From NCBI RefSeq assembly GCF_002217925.1, contig NZ_BCMF01000001.1, forward strand, positions 1 through 64,000: a DNA stretch of 64,000 nt, read 5' to 3'. The first letter of the stretch is position 1, and the number at the start of each line of letters is the position of its first letter. A program made the translations under genes and the position numbers. This DNA is from Secundilactobacillus mixtipabuli (GTDB taxonomy: Bacteria; Bacillota; Bacilli; Lactobacillales; Lactobacillaceae). Of the stretch, positions 8,636 through 17,175 are shown one piece after another. Below the pieces are notes generated by a model that was not told where the DNA came from, searched no databases, and saw only the letters and a program-made list of their open reading frames with translations.

Positions 8636-9808
8636 TTATTTATTACTAATAGCTTTATCAAATGTTTTTAATCGGTGCAACGCATCTTTTAGGACTTCGC
8701 GATCCACAGCAAAGTTTAACCGCATAAAGCCGCTGCCCGTCTGTCCATAATCGATTCCTGGATTCAGGCAAAGATGACCAAGCGTCCGGAGTTTAGCATC
8801 CAGTTCAGCATCCGTCAGGCCGTAAGCCATGAAATCTAACCACATCAGGTAAGTCCCTTCCGGATACATGGGTCGAATCAGCGGTACTTCCTCGCGCAGA
8901 TATTCATAAGCCAAGTTACGGTTTTCTTCCAAATAGGCGTTGACCTCTGTCAGCCACTGTTCACCTTGCTCGTAAGCGGTCCGCGTTGCAACCAGTCCCA
9001 AAGTATTCACTTCTTCGATTGCTTCAGCTTCTGCAGCCTGCTTTAAAATGGCTAATAGTTTCGGATTCTTGACCGCTAAGTAAGCACATTTCACTCCCGC
9101 TAAATTGAACGCTTTAGTGGCTGATTTCAGTAAAATCGTTTGTTCTGAAGCTTCATCACCCATTAAGTCAGACATCATAGAAACGGGAATATTATCAGAG
9201 AAAGCCACGTCATCGTGGATTTCATCTGCCAGTACTAAAACGTGATGAGCATAAGCGATGTCTTGAATGCGTTGCAATTCAGCCGTCGTCCAAACACAGC
9301 CGCCCGGATTGTGCGGATTGCAGACAATGATGGCCTTGGCTTGTCCTTCAGCCATGACTTTATCTAACCGTTCAAGATCAATCACGTATTGGCCTTCTCG
9401 CTGAATCAACGGAAATTCAATAAATTGGCGCTGATTATCGACCACTAAACGCCGATATGGCGGGTAATATGGTGACATCACAATAATGCCATCGTTGACC
9501 TGCGTTAAGTGACGAATCACAAACGATAGCCCAACCGCGATACTTGGCACAATGATTAACTGATCCCGTTTCAAACTGACATCATGATACTTCTTTTGCC
9601 AACGAATAATGGCATCATAGAAAGCTGTGCTAGGCATCGTGTAACCTAATACTTTCTGATCTAAGACGCTTTGCATCGCTTCACGAATAAACTGAGGCGT
9701 GGCGATATCCATATCCGCAACGGTCATTGGCAACAGTTGATCGTCATTTTTAGCCACTGACCACTTCACGTTACTGTCCTGCCGTCGATTTACGTTAGTA
9801 TCGATCAT
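8636..9808 (-). CDS. patB: PatB/MalY-type PLP-dependent C-S lyase / aminotransferase
   Basis: This fold-type I PLP enzyme resembles MalY/PatB, which cleave cystathionine and cysteine with beta-elimination. The PLP lysine is in KSATKAFNLAG. CNPHNPGG and the aspartate in VLADEIHDD are further cofactor-site motifs, and the N-terminus VNRRQDSNVKW is characteristic. I choose ATG at 9808 because AGAGGAACTGAAG precedes it and gives 390 residues, the usual family length. An upstream start at 9859 directly abuts the previous stop codon but has no clear ribosome binding site. It is the last gene of a unit with a pyridoxal kinase-like gene and an ECF S component, so a PLP enzyme sits with its cofactor supply genes. 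Confidence 0.85.
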   Translation of the reverse strand: MIDTNVNRRQDSNVKWSVAKNDDQLLPMTVADMDIATPQFIREAMQSVLDQKVLGYTMPSTAFYDAIIRWQKKYHDVSLKRDQLIIVPSIAVGLSFVIRHLTQVNDGIIVMSPYYPPYRRLVVDNQRQFIEFPLIQREGQYVIDLERLDKVMAEGQAKAIIVCNPHNPGGCVWTTAELQRIQDIAYAHHVLVLADEIHDDVAFSDNIPVSMMSDLMGDEASEQTILLKSATKAFNLAGVKCAYLAVKNPKLLAILKQAAEAEAIEEVNTLGLVATRTAYEQGEQWLTEVNAYLEENRNLAYEYLREEVPLIRPMYPEGTYLMWLDFMAYGLTDAELDAKLRTLGHLCLNPGIDYGQTGSGFMRLNFAVDREVLKDALHRLKTFDKAISNK

Positions 9809-9859
9809 CTTCAGTTCCTCTTCTCTAGTGAGTGTTGGTTTAAGAACAGTTTGAATCAT

Positions 9860-10729
9860 TTACTTGGCTGAATCAAGGCGTGGCAGAACTTCCAGTGTTA
9901 GCCACTTCAGCACTTGGCTAAGCTGCATCCCATACCGCCTTTGATTACCCACTTCTGACGTCTGATCAAGTGAAATTGCGTCACCTTTGACTGCAAGCTC
10001 AATTGCAGTTTTAAAATCAACGTTTCGCATGAGTGCAGCGCTTAGCAAAGCGGAAAAAACATCTCCGCTGCCATAAAAATGGCCAGGCCGTAAAACTGTG
10101 GAAATGGTTTTTTGCTGATGCTGGTCAGAATAGGCCGTTAACACAGCATCAGCTGCAGGGATACCCGTAATAACAATACGGGTGTGCTGCCCGCAAATTG
10201 ACTTCAGGTCAGCTAGCATTGCTGCCAGTGCTGCCTGATTCGGTAGCTCATCGGTCATCGGCCTACCCAGGAGTAAATGTGCTTCAGTCCAGTTCGGTGT
10301 AATCACGTCAGCCTTAGTGGCCAATTGACGCATAGCGCTGACATATGCCACTGAAAGGCCCGGATACAATGCACCATCATCACCCATGACTGGATCCACG
10401 ATCAGCTGATTCAATGATTGAGATGTCACCGCCTGAGTTAATTGATTCAATAGCTTACCCTGTCCCACATAACCAATCAAGACACCTGAAAACTGAATCT
10501 GTTCGTTTCGCCAGTGAGCCATGGCTTCATTAAGCCAGTCAGATGAAGACAGCTTGGCTGGTGTCCCAAAGCCCTCCGTCTGAGTAGATAACACTTGAGT
10601 GGGAAGGATCGCCGTAGGTACACCAAAAACCGCTAATATTGGTATGGCAACCCCCAGGGACATGGTACCAATGGCAGAAAGATCTTCAGCAACTAGAAAC
10701 GGCCGATTTTGCAGTGTCTGTCCTGACAT
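9860..10729 (-). CDS. Pyridoxal/pyridoxamine kinase-like (PdxK/PdxY type)
   Basis: This 289-residue ribokinase-fold enzyme probably phosphorylates pyridoxal to PLP. VAEDLSAIGTMSLGVAIPIL near the N-terminus, DPVMGDDGALYPG in the middle and the catalytic GSGDVFSALL near the C-terminus are PdxY-type motifs. A phosphomethylpyrimidine kinase role is less likely because the N-terminal EDLSAIG pattern and GDDG motif favour pyridoxal kinase. The gene starts 3 bp after the upstream S component and ends next to the aminotransferase region, so it is the middle gene of a tight operon for vitamin B6 salvage. Confidence 0.82.
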   Translation of the reverse strand: MSGQTLQNRPFLVAEDLSAIGTMSLGVAIPILAVFGVPTAILPTQVLSTQTEGFGTPAKLSSSDWLNEAMAHWRNEQIQFSGVLIGYVGQGKLLNQLTQAVTSQSLNQLIVDPVMGDDGALYPGLSVAYVSAMRQLATKADVITPNWTEAHLLLGRPMTDELPNQAALAAMLADLKSICGQHTRIVITGIPAADAVLTAYSDQHQQKTISTVLRPGHFYGSGDVFSALLSAALMRNVDFKTAIELAVKGDAISLDQTSEVGNQRRYGMQLSQVLKWLTLEVLPRLDSAK

Positions 10730-10732
10730 GGA

Positions 10733-11239
10733 TTAACCAATCAATCGGGGTAACCGATTTTCCAGTGGTACAGAGACCACGTAAGCAACCACCCCGCCAA
10801 CAATTCCCTGAATAAAGTTGGTTGGGACTCCAATCAGACCGACTTTGAAGCCATACAGTAAACTATCGGTTGCCCAATAGCCGGCTACCATCACCAGCAC
10901 ACCTGCAGTCATAGCAATAACCTTCGTTGATTTCGACTTTTTAGAACCGATCCAGCCAGCAACGAAACCTTCTAAGCCATGGACAATAAATGAGAAAATC
11001 ATGTACTGCGTGTAGCCTGAAATCAAATCCAGAAGTAACCCGCTAAAGGCGCCTACAATGGCTCCCTGAGTCCGTCCCAGTAAAATTGCGGCGATAAAAA
11101 TGCCTGCATCACAAAGGTTAACGTTCCCGTGGGTCATCGGAACCGGAATTAAGAAGAATCTTGAAATCACTACTGTAACCGCAATCAGCATTGCCAAGTA
11201 AACTACTTCTCGAGTCGAAATATGCCGTTTATTTTCCAT
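10733..11239 (-). CDS. ECF transporter S component, probably vitamin B6 or related
   Basis: The 168-residue protein is almost entirely hydrophobic, with five or six membrane spans. The N-terminal TREVVYLAMLIAVTVVISRF carries the small-residue helix used by S components to dock to the EcfT subunit. Acidic substrate-site residues are visible in VNLCDAGIFIA and the GLLLDLISGY loop. No EcfA/EcfT genes are nearby, as expected when a shared energising module is used. Because the next gene is pyridoxal kinase-like, pyridoxine or pyridoxal is the most likely substrate; thiazole or pyrimidine vitamin precursors are alternatives. Confidence 0.78.
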   Translation of the reverse strand: MENKRHISTREVVYLAMLIAVTVVISRFFLIPVPMTHGNVNLCDAGIFIAAILLGRTQGAIVGAFSGLLLDLISGYTQYMIFSFIVHGLEGFVAGWIGSKKSKSTKVIAMTAGVLVMVAGYWATDSLLYGFKVGLIGVPTNFIQGIVGGVVAYVVSVPLENRLPRLIG

Positions 11240-11283
11240 TCTGCTTTGCTCTCTTTCTTAACAAATTTTAATCTACTTATCAC

Positions 11284-11312
11284 ATTACAACACGCCTACT
11301 CCGAAAATTCAA
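11284..11312 (-). promoter_or_regulatory. Promoter of the B6-type operon
   Basis: The minus strand has TTGAAT (11307-11312), a 17-bp spacer and TGTAAT (11284-11289). No riboswitch-like leader was seen between it and the start codon. Confidence 0.6.
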
Positions 11313-11391
11313 GTTATGCTTATAGATTACTCGTTAAGTCGAGCAAGTAAAGCGAACATTTGTACGTCTTTAGATCAAACAGGGATAAGAC

Positions 11392-11438
11392 CAAAAAAGC
11401 CGTAACGGCACTATCTCAGTAGTGACCATTACGACTTT
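11392..11438 (-). terminator. Terminator of the GPH symporter unit
   Basis: On the minus strand AAGTCGTAATGG pairs with CCGTTACGGCTT, with an extra inner CACTA/AGTG pairing, followed by a T run. Confidence 0.85.
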
Positions 11439-11449
11439 TCAGTCAAAGC

Positions 11450-12907
11450 TTATTGTGCGTCAGATGCTTCTTTTGCATCTTTTTCAGCTCTTAACTTAGT
11501 TTCAAGTTCTTTAACAATTTGTTCATGACGAGATTCACTCAACTTAACCTTGGTGTAGTAGACGATAGCAGCAACTGCAACCAAAATCATTGGCCCATAG
11601 AACATGTACATCTTAAAGTTCGTTAATTGGGCTGCACTAATACTGCTTGGAGAAGCATTACCAGTCATACCAGAGTGAACAGCGGCGATACCAACAACCC
11701 CGTTAGCAACCGCACCAGCCAATTTATCAATCAAAGGCCGAATCGAAAGCGTAACGGATTCGTTCCGGGTACCGTTCTTCCATTGACCATATTCAACACT
11801 ATCAGTGATGGTCATCAATGCGGCCAAGAAGATCATTGGGTATGGGAAGAAGAAGACGGCAACGGAAACTAAGACGCCGAGTAAACTGTGTCCCGCAAAC
11901 AAGAACAAAATATAACCAACTAGCATCATGCAAATACCACCAACATAAATGGCTTTACGGTGAACTTTCTCAACAATCACTGGGAAGAGTGAAACGGAGA
12001 TCACACCTAAGACCGCCATGATCCAGCCAGCAAAGGTAAACTTGTTTGACTGACCCAATACGTAAGTGAAGTAGTAAGCCAATAGTGAGTTGGTCACAAC
12101 GTAACCTAAAGCAAATAGGAAGTATGAAGCAGCCAACCACATTAACTGGTCGTTCTTACCTAAAGCTTTGAAGATACCGATAACACCAGTCCGCTCAGTG
12201 TTTTGACGAATCAAGCTGGTATTTTCATGCGTTCCCAATGCTGTGCATAAAGCACCACCGAATGAGAAGATTGCTATAACAACGGCAAAACCAATCCAAC
12301 CGGCTTGCGTCTTAGTCTGACCACTTGTTCCTGAAAATACGTGTGAGAAGAACACAATCAGTGGGAAAATGATAATTGGAACCGCTTGGGCACCGATCGT
12401 TGAACCTAAACGACCAGTGGTACCAAAGTTATTACGAACTTTTTCATCAACACTCAAAGCTGGGAGCATTGACCAAAGCGCAATATCTTTAAACGAATAG
12501 AAAATATCCATGATGACATAGCAAATACCAAATAAAACAATGTAAAGCATTGGGTTTGAATTAGTTAACCCACCAAAGTCCGTAAAAATGAGAACTAAGA
12601 AAATGGCACTAACTCCGGCACCAACCAGCAACCATGGCTTAAACTTACCATATTTAGTCTGGGTGTTATCGATAATACCACCAATGATTGGGTCAAATAC
12701 AATTTCAACTAACCGAATGATCATCATCATCGTGGTAATCGTTAAAATCATGTGTGACTTAACGGCTTTAGCAGATGAATTAAACAACTCACTGGTAATG
12801 AACAACATTAAATACGTACTTAAAGTTGCGTAGAACGCATCATGACCGAAAGCCCCTAATGCGTATGACGTATACTGTTTAACATGACTCTCTGTTTTTT
12901 CTTCCAT
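11450..12907 (-). CDS. GPH family sugar:cation symporter (no IIA domain)
   Basis: This 485-residue protein has 12 predicted membrane spans and the GPH (glycoside-pentoside-hexuronide) signature: KQYTSYALGAFGHDAFYATLS at its start, DPIIGGIIDNTQTKYGKFKPW after the second span, and DSVEYGQWKNGTRNESV in the seventh to eighth span region. It lacks the C-terminal IIA-like domain that is present in the second GPH gene of this window. The substrate is probably a galactoside or pentoside, but no glycosidase is in the same unit. The promoter carries a perfect-core cre, so repression by CcpA on good sugars is likely. It follows a small unknown gene by 2 bp. Confidence 0.9.
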   Translation of the reverse strand: MEEKTESHVKQYTSYALGAFGHDAFYATLSTYLMLFITSELFNSSAKAVKSHMILTITTMMMIIRLVEIVFDPIIGGIIDNTQTKYGKFKPWLLVGAGVSAIFLVLIFTDFGGLTNSNPMLYIVLFGICYVIMDIFYSFKDIALWSMLPALSVDEKVRNNFGTTGRLGSTIGAQAVPIIIFPLIVFFSHVFSGTSGQTKTQAGWIGFAVVIAIFSFGGALCTALGTHENTSLIRQNTERTGVIGIFKALGKNDQLMWLAASYFLFALGYVVTNSLLAYYFTYVLGQSNKFTFAGWIMAVLGVISVSLFPVIVEKVHRKAIYVGGICMMLVGYILFLFAGHSLLGVLVSVAVFFFPYPMIFLAALMTITDSVEYGQWKNGTRNESVTLSIRPLIDKLAGAVANGVVGIAAVHSGMTGNASPSSISAAQLTNFKMYMFYGPMILVAVAAIVYYTKVKLSESRHEQIVKELETKLRAEKDAKEASDAQ

Positions 12908-12909
12908 TA

Positions 12910-13176
12910 TTATTCGCCACTTCCCGAACCTTCGTAACGATGCTCAATGATCTTGGAAAGAATCTTGCTTCGCTGTTCTGATTTAGCAACATCGAACCGT
13001 GTTTCCTCAAGATCATTAAAGTCTTGTGCCAACAACAATGCTTCAAGATAAAGCGTTAACTGACGTTTGATATAAACTTTATCTTCTTCGTCATCGCGCT
13101 TAGGATTACCGCCAAGAACTGCTTCGGCAAATGCTTCCGGCTTTAGCGTAATCTTATCACTATTCTTACTAGCCAT
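12910..13176 (-). CDS. Unknown 88-residue protein co-transcribed with the GPH symporter
   Basis: I do not recognise a family. The protein is charged and soluble, with a predicted helix-rich middle (KVYIKRQLTLYLEALLLAQDF) and a flexible C-terminus rich in S, G and E. It ends 2 bp before the symporter start, so translational coupling is likely, and the pair shares a cre-controlled promoter. The ATG follows GGAGG with 8 bp spacing. A hairpin in the leader can pair with this ribosome binding site. A regulator or assembly factor for the transporter is possible, but this is only from context. Confidence 0.7.
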   Translation of the reverse strand: MASKNSDKITLKPEAFAEAVLGGNPKRDDEEDKVYIKRQLTLYLEALLLAQDFNDLEETRFDVAKSEQRSKILSKIIEHRYEGSGSGE

Positions 13177-13184
13177 TACTCATG

Positions 13185-13202
13185 CCTCCTGTATTTTGGA
13201 GG
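13185..13202 (-). promoter_or_regulatory. Leader hairpin masking a ribosome binding site
   Basis: On the minus strand CCTCC and GGAGG flank an 8-base loop. The GGAGG is the ribosome binding site of the 88-residue gene, so the hairpin could reduce its translation. Confidence 0.5.
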
Positions 13203-13271
13203 TGCCTACTAAAGCAAACGATAAAATTAATAATCAGAATATATTTCAAATTCAACAATCGTCGTTTGTTT

Positions 13272-13286
13272 GGCAAGCGCTTCCAA
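13272..13286. promoter_or_regulatory. cre-like palindrome
   Basis: TGGCAAGCGCTTCCA has the AAGCGCTT core of cre sites and near-palindromic flanks. It lies downstream of the promoter and could be a second CcpA roadblock site or a specific operator. Confidence 0.5.
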
Positions 13287-13323
13287 TAATCATTATGCTA
13301 CCCTTCCTCGATAGCCTAGGAAC

Positions 13324-13361
13324 ATTCTAGCACAACTGTACAACTATTGTAAACGCTTACT
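13324..13361 (-). promoter_or_regulatory. Promoter with overlapping cre (GPH symporter unit)
   Basis: The minus strand has TTTACA (13348-13353), an 18-bp spacer and TAGAAT (13324-13329). The cre AGTAAGCGTTTACA (13348-13361) covers the -35 box, a position that blocks transcription when CcpA binds. Other parts of 13177-13597 hold the second cre-like site and the next terminator; I see no further gene there. Confidence 0.75.
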
Positions 13362-13504
13362 TTAATTTCAATAAAATTTTACCTAATTTTTAGTCAATTA
13401 TCGAGTAAATTCATTTAAATACCTATACAGCAGCGTTTTCAACAGCGTAAAGGTTTTGAATTTAACCGTGAAAGTCACCTCAAAATACGATGAAAAAGTT
13501 AAGG

Positions 13505-13585
13505 ATGAAAAAAGAGAACCCTTATAAAACACCATTGCAAGCAAAAATGAGTGCAATGTGTGCCTCAAAGAGGTTCTCTTTTTCT
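13505..13585 (-). terminator. Terminator of the epimerase gene
   Basis: AGAGAACC and GGTTCTCT form the outer stem, with an additional inner stem (ATTGCAAG.../...GCAATG region). On the minus strand a T run follows. Confidence 0.75.
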
Positions 13586-13597
13586 AACTAAGTCTGA

Positions 13598-14935
13598 CTA
13601 CCAACCAATTTCATCAGCGTTATCGGGTAATGAAAGCTTACCCGCTGCCAGTTCACTGAAAGTCTGGTGAAGAATATCAAAAGCAGATTGAAGCTGTTCG
13701 TCTGTGATCACCAACGGCGGCTGGAATCTCAGCACGTTAGTCTTCAAACTGATCATAATCACACCGAGTTCAAAAGCCCGGTAGATGATCTTCGTCGTCG
13801 CATCTGGGTCGGGTTGGCCCGTTTCAGGATCAACAATATCAATCCCGCCATCCAAACCGTACATGCGAGCATCGCCAATGAACTTAAACTGCTGCTTTTC
13901 TTGAGCAAAGAAAGCCGCTGCTTTTTTGCCCAGGCGAGTACTGCGTTCCAGTAAGTGTTCATCTTCAATGACATCGAGCGTTGCCATTGCCGCTGCTGTA
14001 GTCACTGGGTTCCCTGCTGTCGTGTAGACGTTAGCGGGGGCACCCAGCGAATTCATGATGTCCTGACGGCCGATCACCGCACTTAATGGCAGTCCTGAAG
14101 CAATCGACTTACCAACGGACATCAAATCGGGTTCGATACCAAAATGTTCAATTGACCACCATTTACCCGTTCGGCCCATTCCTTGATTAACTTCATCAAC
14201 GGCAAATAGGATACCATGTTCTTTGGCAAAGTCATAGATCTTGTGCATGTAGGCGTCAGGTGTTTTTACGATTCCACCGTCCCCTTGGATCGGTTCGATA
14301 AGAATGACAGCCACTTCTTCTGCCGGCAAATACGTTTCAAACGGTAATTTAAACGCCGCAAACATCCGGTCGACAAAAGCTTCCTCTGATTCGCCATCTA
14401 ATCGTTTCCAGGGATCTGGGAACGGTACTTTTACAACGTCTGGCAGCAATGGGCCGATTTTACGGCTCATATTCAAGCTGACAGATGAAACACTGATAGA
14501 CCCGTATGTTGAACCGTGATAGGCGCCGGTGAAGCTGACCACATACGGCCGGCCGGTGTAAGCCCGTGAGAATTTAATAATGGCGTCGTTGGCATCCGAG
14601 CCGGAATTGCCCCAAGCTAACGCTGCCGGGCCACTAAAGGGAGCCAAGGCAGCCAAGCGCGGTGCTAACTTTGCGGCGTTGTCATTTGCGAAATAAGCCG
14701 GTGTGTACTGCAACAGCTTAGCCGCCTGATCTTGAACCGCTTTAACGACGTGCGGATGTGAGTGGCCCGTGTTAGTTGCAGAGGCACTCGCTAGTAAATC
14801 GATATAAGTCTTACCGTCAGCATCAGTGACAGTAGCACCCTTACCTGATTCAATCACAATGTTAAAATACTTCACTCGCGCAGCTTTCGAAAAGGCTGCC
14901 GCTTCGTTCTTTAATATCCGTTCATTCTCACTCAA
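13598..14935 (-). CDS. Isoleucine 2-epimerase-like class III aminotransferase
   Basis: This 445-residue fold-type I PLP enzyme is in the class III aminotransferase family. Its features match, from memory, the isoleucine 2-epimerase described from a Lentilactobacillus: IDLLASASA, GNSGSDANDAIIKF, SYHGSTYG-like FTGAYHGSTYGS, DEVNQGMGRTGKWW, the PLP lysine in MSVGKSIASGLPLS, and the C-terminal IGW. Such enzymes racemise L-isoleucine to D-allo-isoleucine and act on valine and leucine. Databases often label the group as 4-aminobutyrate or aspartate family aminotransferase, and that remains an alternative. The start is TTG after GGAGGAAA. An amino acid permease lies directly upstream on the same strand. 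Confidence 0.75.
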   Translation of the reverse strand: MSENERILKNEAAAFSKAARVKYFNIVIESGKGATVTDADGKTYIDLLASASATNTGHSHPHVVKAVQDQAAKLLQYTPAYFANDNAAKLAPRLAALAPFSGPAALAWGNSGSDANDAIIKFSRAYTGRPYVVSFTGAYHGSTYGSISVSSVSLNMSRKIGPLLPDVVKVPFPDPWKRLDGESEEAFVDRMFAAFKLPFETYLPAEEVAVILIEPIQGDGGIVKTPDAYMHKIYDFAKEHGILFAVDEVNQGMGRTGKWWSIEHFGIEPDLMSVGKSIASGLPLSAVIGRQDIMNSLGAPANVYTTAGNPVTTAAAMATLDVIEDEHLLERSTRLGKKAAAFFAQEKQQFKFIGDARMYGLDGGIDIVDPETGQPDPDATTKIIYRAFELGVIMISLKTNVLRFQPPLVITDEQLQSAFDILHQTFSELAAGKLSLPDNADEIGW

Positions 14936-14968
14936 TGTGTTTTCCTCCAGCTATAATTACTTAAACGA

Positions 14969-14997
14969 ATACCCCAAAACACTACGCTCTGGGGTAT
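14969..14997 (-). terminator. Weak terminator or attenuator hairpin
   Basis: ATACCCC and GGGGTAT form a 7-bp stem between the permease stop and the epimerase start. The following T tract is short, so it may only reduce read-through. Confidence 0.45.
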
Positions 14998-15005
14998 CCA
15001 TTCAA

Positions 15006-16436
15006 CTATTTTTGAGTTTTATTTAATGATGAATGTTTGGCGCCATAGACTAAGTAAACTAATAAGCCAAAGATGAACCAAACTAAAGCGTAAATTTTGG
15101 CATCGTTATCAAGCCCCCAGAACACGCCCAAGGCACCTAAAAAGGCAACGAATGGCAAAACTGGGTAAAGCGGCATCTTAAATGAAGGATCCGGAATATC
15201 CTTTCCTTCACGGGGACGCAGCTTATAGATGCCAAGTGAAACAAACATAAAGGCGATTAAAGTCCCTGCTGAAATCAACTGGGAAAGAAAGGCAAATGGG
15301 AATAACGACCCAATGATCACACCAACAACGGTAATGGTTGTCAACGCATGATTGGGTAACTGATCCTTACTCAAAACGCCTAACCACTTGGGAAGTAAGC
15401 CATCACGGCCAAAGGAATAAACTAGGCGTGAACCAGCCAGCATCATTCCAATTAAAGCCGTAAACATTCCAACAACCGCGATGGATTGCACGATACTTGC
15501 TACCACTGTATGACCACTGTGACGCAGTGCCCAACCAACGGGTTCAGCGTTATTAGCGTAATCACTGTAGTGAAACATGCCGACAAGAACTAACGCAACG
15601 GCAACGAACAGTACAACGGCGATGACCAAAGAACCCATGATCCCACGAGGCATTGTTTTTTGCGGGTCTTTAGCTTCAGCTGAGTTAGCGGCAACCGAAT
15701 CGAAACCGATGTAGGACAGAAAAATCATTGAAACACCGGCATAGATTCCTTGCCACCCACCGAACTGATTACCATTAACGACTTTATGTGCAGGAATGAA
15801 AGGCACGTAGTTTTGCATGTGCAACGCGGTAGCGCCCACAACGATAAACAGCAAAACTGCCAGCACCTTCAGCACAACCAGTGTATTTTGAACACGGGCA
15901 GCTGTTGAGGCCCCGCGTGACAGCAAATAGGCAACCATTAAAATCACCACAACGGAAGTGATGTCAATAATCCCACCATCGGTGCCAAATGGATTGGCTA
16001 ACGCCTTTGGAAAAGTGATCCCCAACGGCTCAATCAGTCCCCGAAAGTTAGCAGAAAGACCGGAGCCAACAAACGCTACGGCAATAAAGTATTCAGCTAG
16101 TAAAGCCCAGCCAGCGATCCAGCCAAACCCCTCTCCGAAAACAACGTTGATCCATGAATACGCTGAACCAGCGAATGGCATCGCAGCCGACATTTCAGCG
16201 TATGCAAAGGCCACAAGCCCGGCAACGATTGCAGCTGCTAAGAATGATAGCGCAACGGCTGGACCGGCATGTTGAGCGGCCACAACTCCAGGTAACGTAA
16301 AGATTGAAGTAGAAACGATTGTCCCAACCCCAAGTGCTAGGATATCTTTGACCCCTAAAACCCGAGCCAAATGGGAATCCTTGTCTTGATAGACGGCGGG
16401 ATCCTCTTGACGTAAGAATGTACTTTTCAAGCTCAT
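15006..16436 (-). CDS. APC family amino acid permease (CAT/YfnA-like)
   Basis: The 476-residue protein has 12 membrane spans. The first span region, VLGVKDILALGVGTIVSTSIFTLPG, carries the unwound GXG-type substrate motif of APC transporters, followed by HAGPAVALSFLAAAIVAGLVAFAYAEM. The similarity is to cationic or branched-chain amino acid permeases of the YfnA group. I set the start at 16436 because AGGAGG lies 7 bp upstream; a longer reading adds ten residues without support. It sits upstream of the isoleucine epimerase-like gene, which suggests uptake of a branched-chain or hydrophobic amino acid. Confidence 0.88.
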   Translation of the reverse strand: MSLKSTFLRQEDPAVYQDKDSHLARVLGVKDILALGVGTIVSTSIFTLPGVVAAQHAGPAVALSFLAAAIVAGLVAFAYAEMSAAMPFAGSAYSWINVVFGEGFGWIAGWALLAEYFIAVAFVGSGLSANFRGLIEPLGITFPKALANPFGTDGGIIDITSVVVILMVAYLLSRGASTAARVQNTLVVLKVLAVLLFIVVGATALHMQNYVPFIPAHKVVNGNQFGGWQGIYAGVSMIFLSYIGFDSVAANSAEAKDPQKTMPRGIMGSLVIAVVLFVAVALVLVGMFHYSDYANNAEPVGWALRHSGHTVVASIVQSIAVVGMFTALIGMMLAGSRLVYSFGRDGLLPKWLGVLSKDQLPNHALTTITVVGVIIGSLFPFAFLSQLISAGTLIAFMFVSLGIYKLRPREGKDIPDPSFKMPLYPVLPFVAFLGALGVFWGLDNDAKIYALVWFIFGLLVYLVYGAKHSSLNKTQK

Positions 16437-16523
16437 AAAATTCCTCCTGTAGCGGTTTTGACCCACTTATGTATTTAACACTTGTAACCTTGTTCTCAAA
16501 GAACATTAGAAATCAATGAGTAC

Positions 16524-16552
16524 AGTTTAACAATTTTTTTAATCATGTGCAA
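16524..16552 (-). promoter_or_regulatory. Permease promoter
   Basis: The minus strand has TTGCAC (16547-16552), a 17-bp spacer and TAAACT (16524-16529). Confidence 0.55.
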
Positions 16553-16664
16553 GGTTTTCAAGTGGCTAAATGCACTATAATACCTTAGAGGGCGCTTTAA
16601 TTGACGTCCGTTTCCAAACATAATCAGATTAATATTAACGTCATAATTTTAATGAGGTGATCAC

Positions 16665-17111
16665 GTGGGGTACATTTTAAATTTAAGAAAACGAGTTGGT
16701 CACGAACCGCTGATTTCCACAGGTGCTGCTGGACTCGTCTACAATGCCAGCGCTCAATTACTATTTGTTTATCGCAGCGATACCCATCTATGGGGATTGC
16801 CGTCTGGTTCAAAAGAAATTGGCGAGTCGCTGGCCGCCACTGCCAGTCGAGAAATCACAGAAGAGACAGGCATTCACGCGGTAAACTTTAAATTTATTAC
16901 CCTGTTAAGCGGTCCTTCGATGCAGTTTACATATCCAAATGGCGATCAAATCGATGCTGTCATTGCAGTTTACCAAGCCTTTACTCAAGATCATCAGCTG
17001 ATCCCTCAAGCTGGGGAAACTGACAAAGTGGCCTTCTTTGACCTCGATCACCTACCAACCCAAATCACCAATTTTTCACGGCAAATTTTAGTTGCTGCCG
17101 AGTTGGTATAA
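16665..17111 (+). CDS. Nudix hydrolase
   Basis: This 148-residue protein hydrolyses nucleoside diphosphate-linked substrates. The complete Nudix box is visible (GSKEIGE, then SLAATAS, then REITEETGI), giving the metal-binding REXXEE pattern. The substrate cannot be predicted. The GTG start follows GAGG with 7 bp spacing. A TATAAT at 16576-16581 is a possible -10 box. It is followed 64 bp later by an aldo/keto reductase gene on the same strand, which may be co-transcribed. Confidence 0.9.
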   Translation: MGYILNLRKRVGHEPLISTGAAGLVYNASAQLLFVYRSDTHLWGLPSGSKEIGESLAATASREITEETGIHAVNFKFITLLSGPSMQFTYPNGDQIDAVIAVYQAFTQDHQLIPQAGETDKVAFFDLDHLPTQITNFSRQILVAAELV

Positions 17112-17175
17112 TTCAGCTAAAAATTCTACAATGGATATTGAATGTATGATTTCTAACTAATAAGGAGACGATCTT

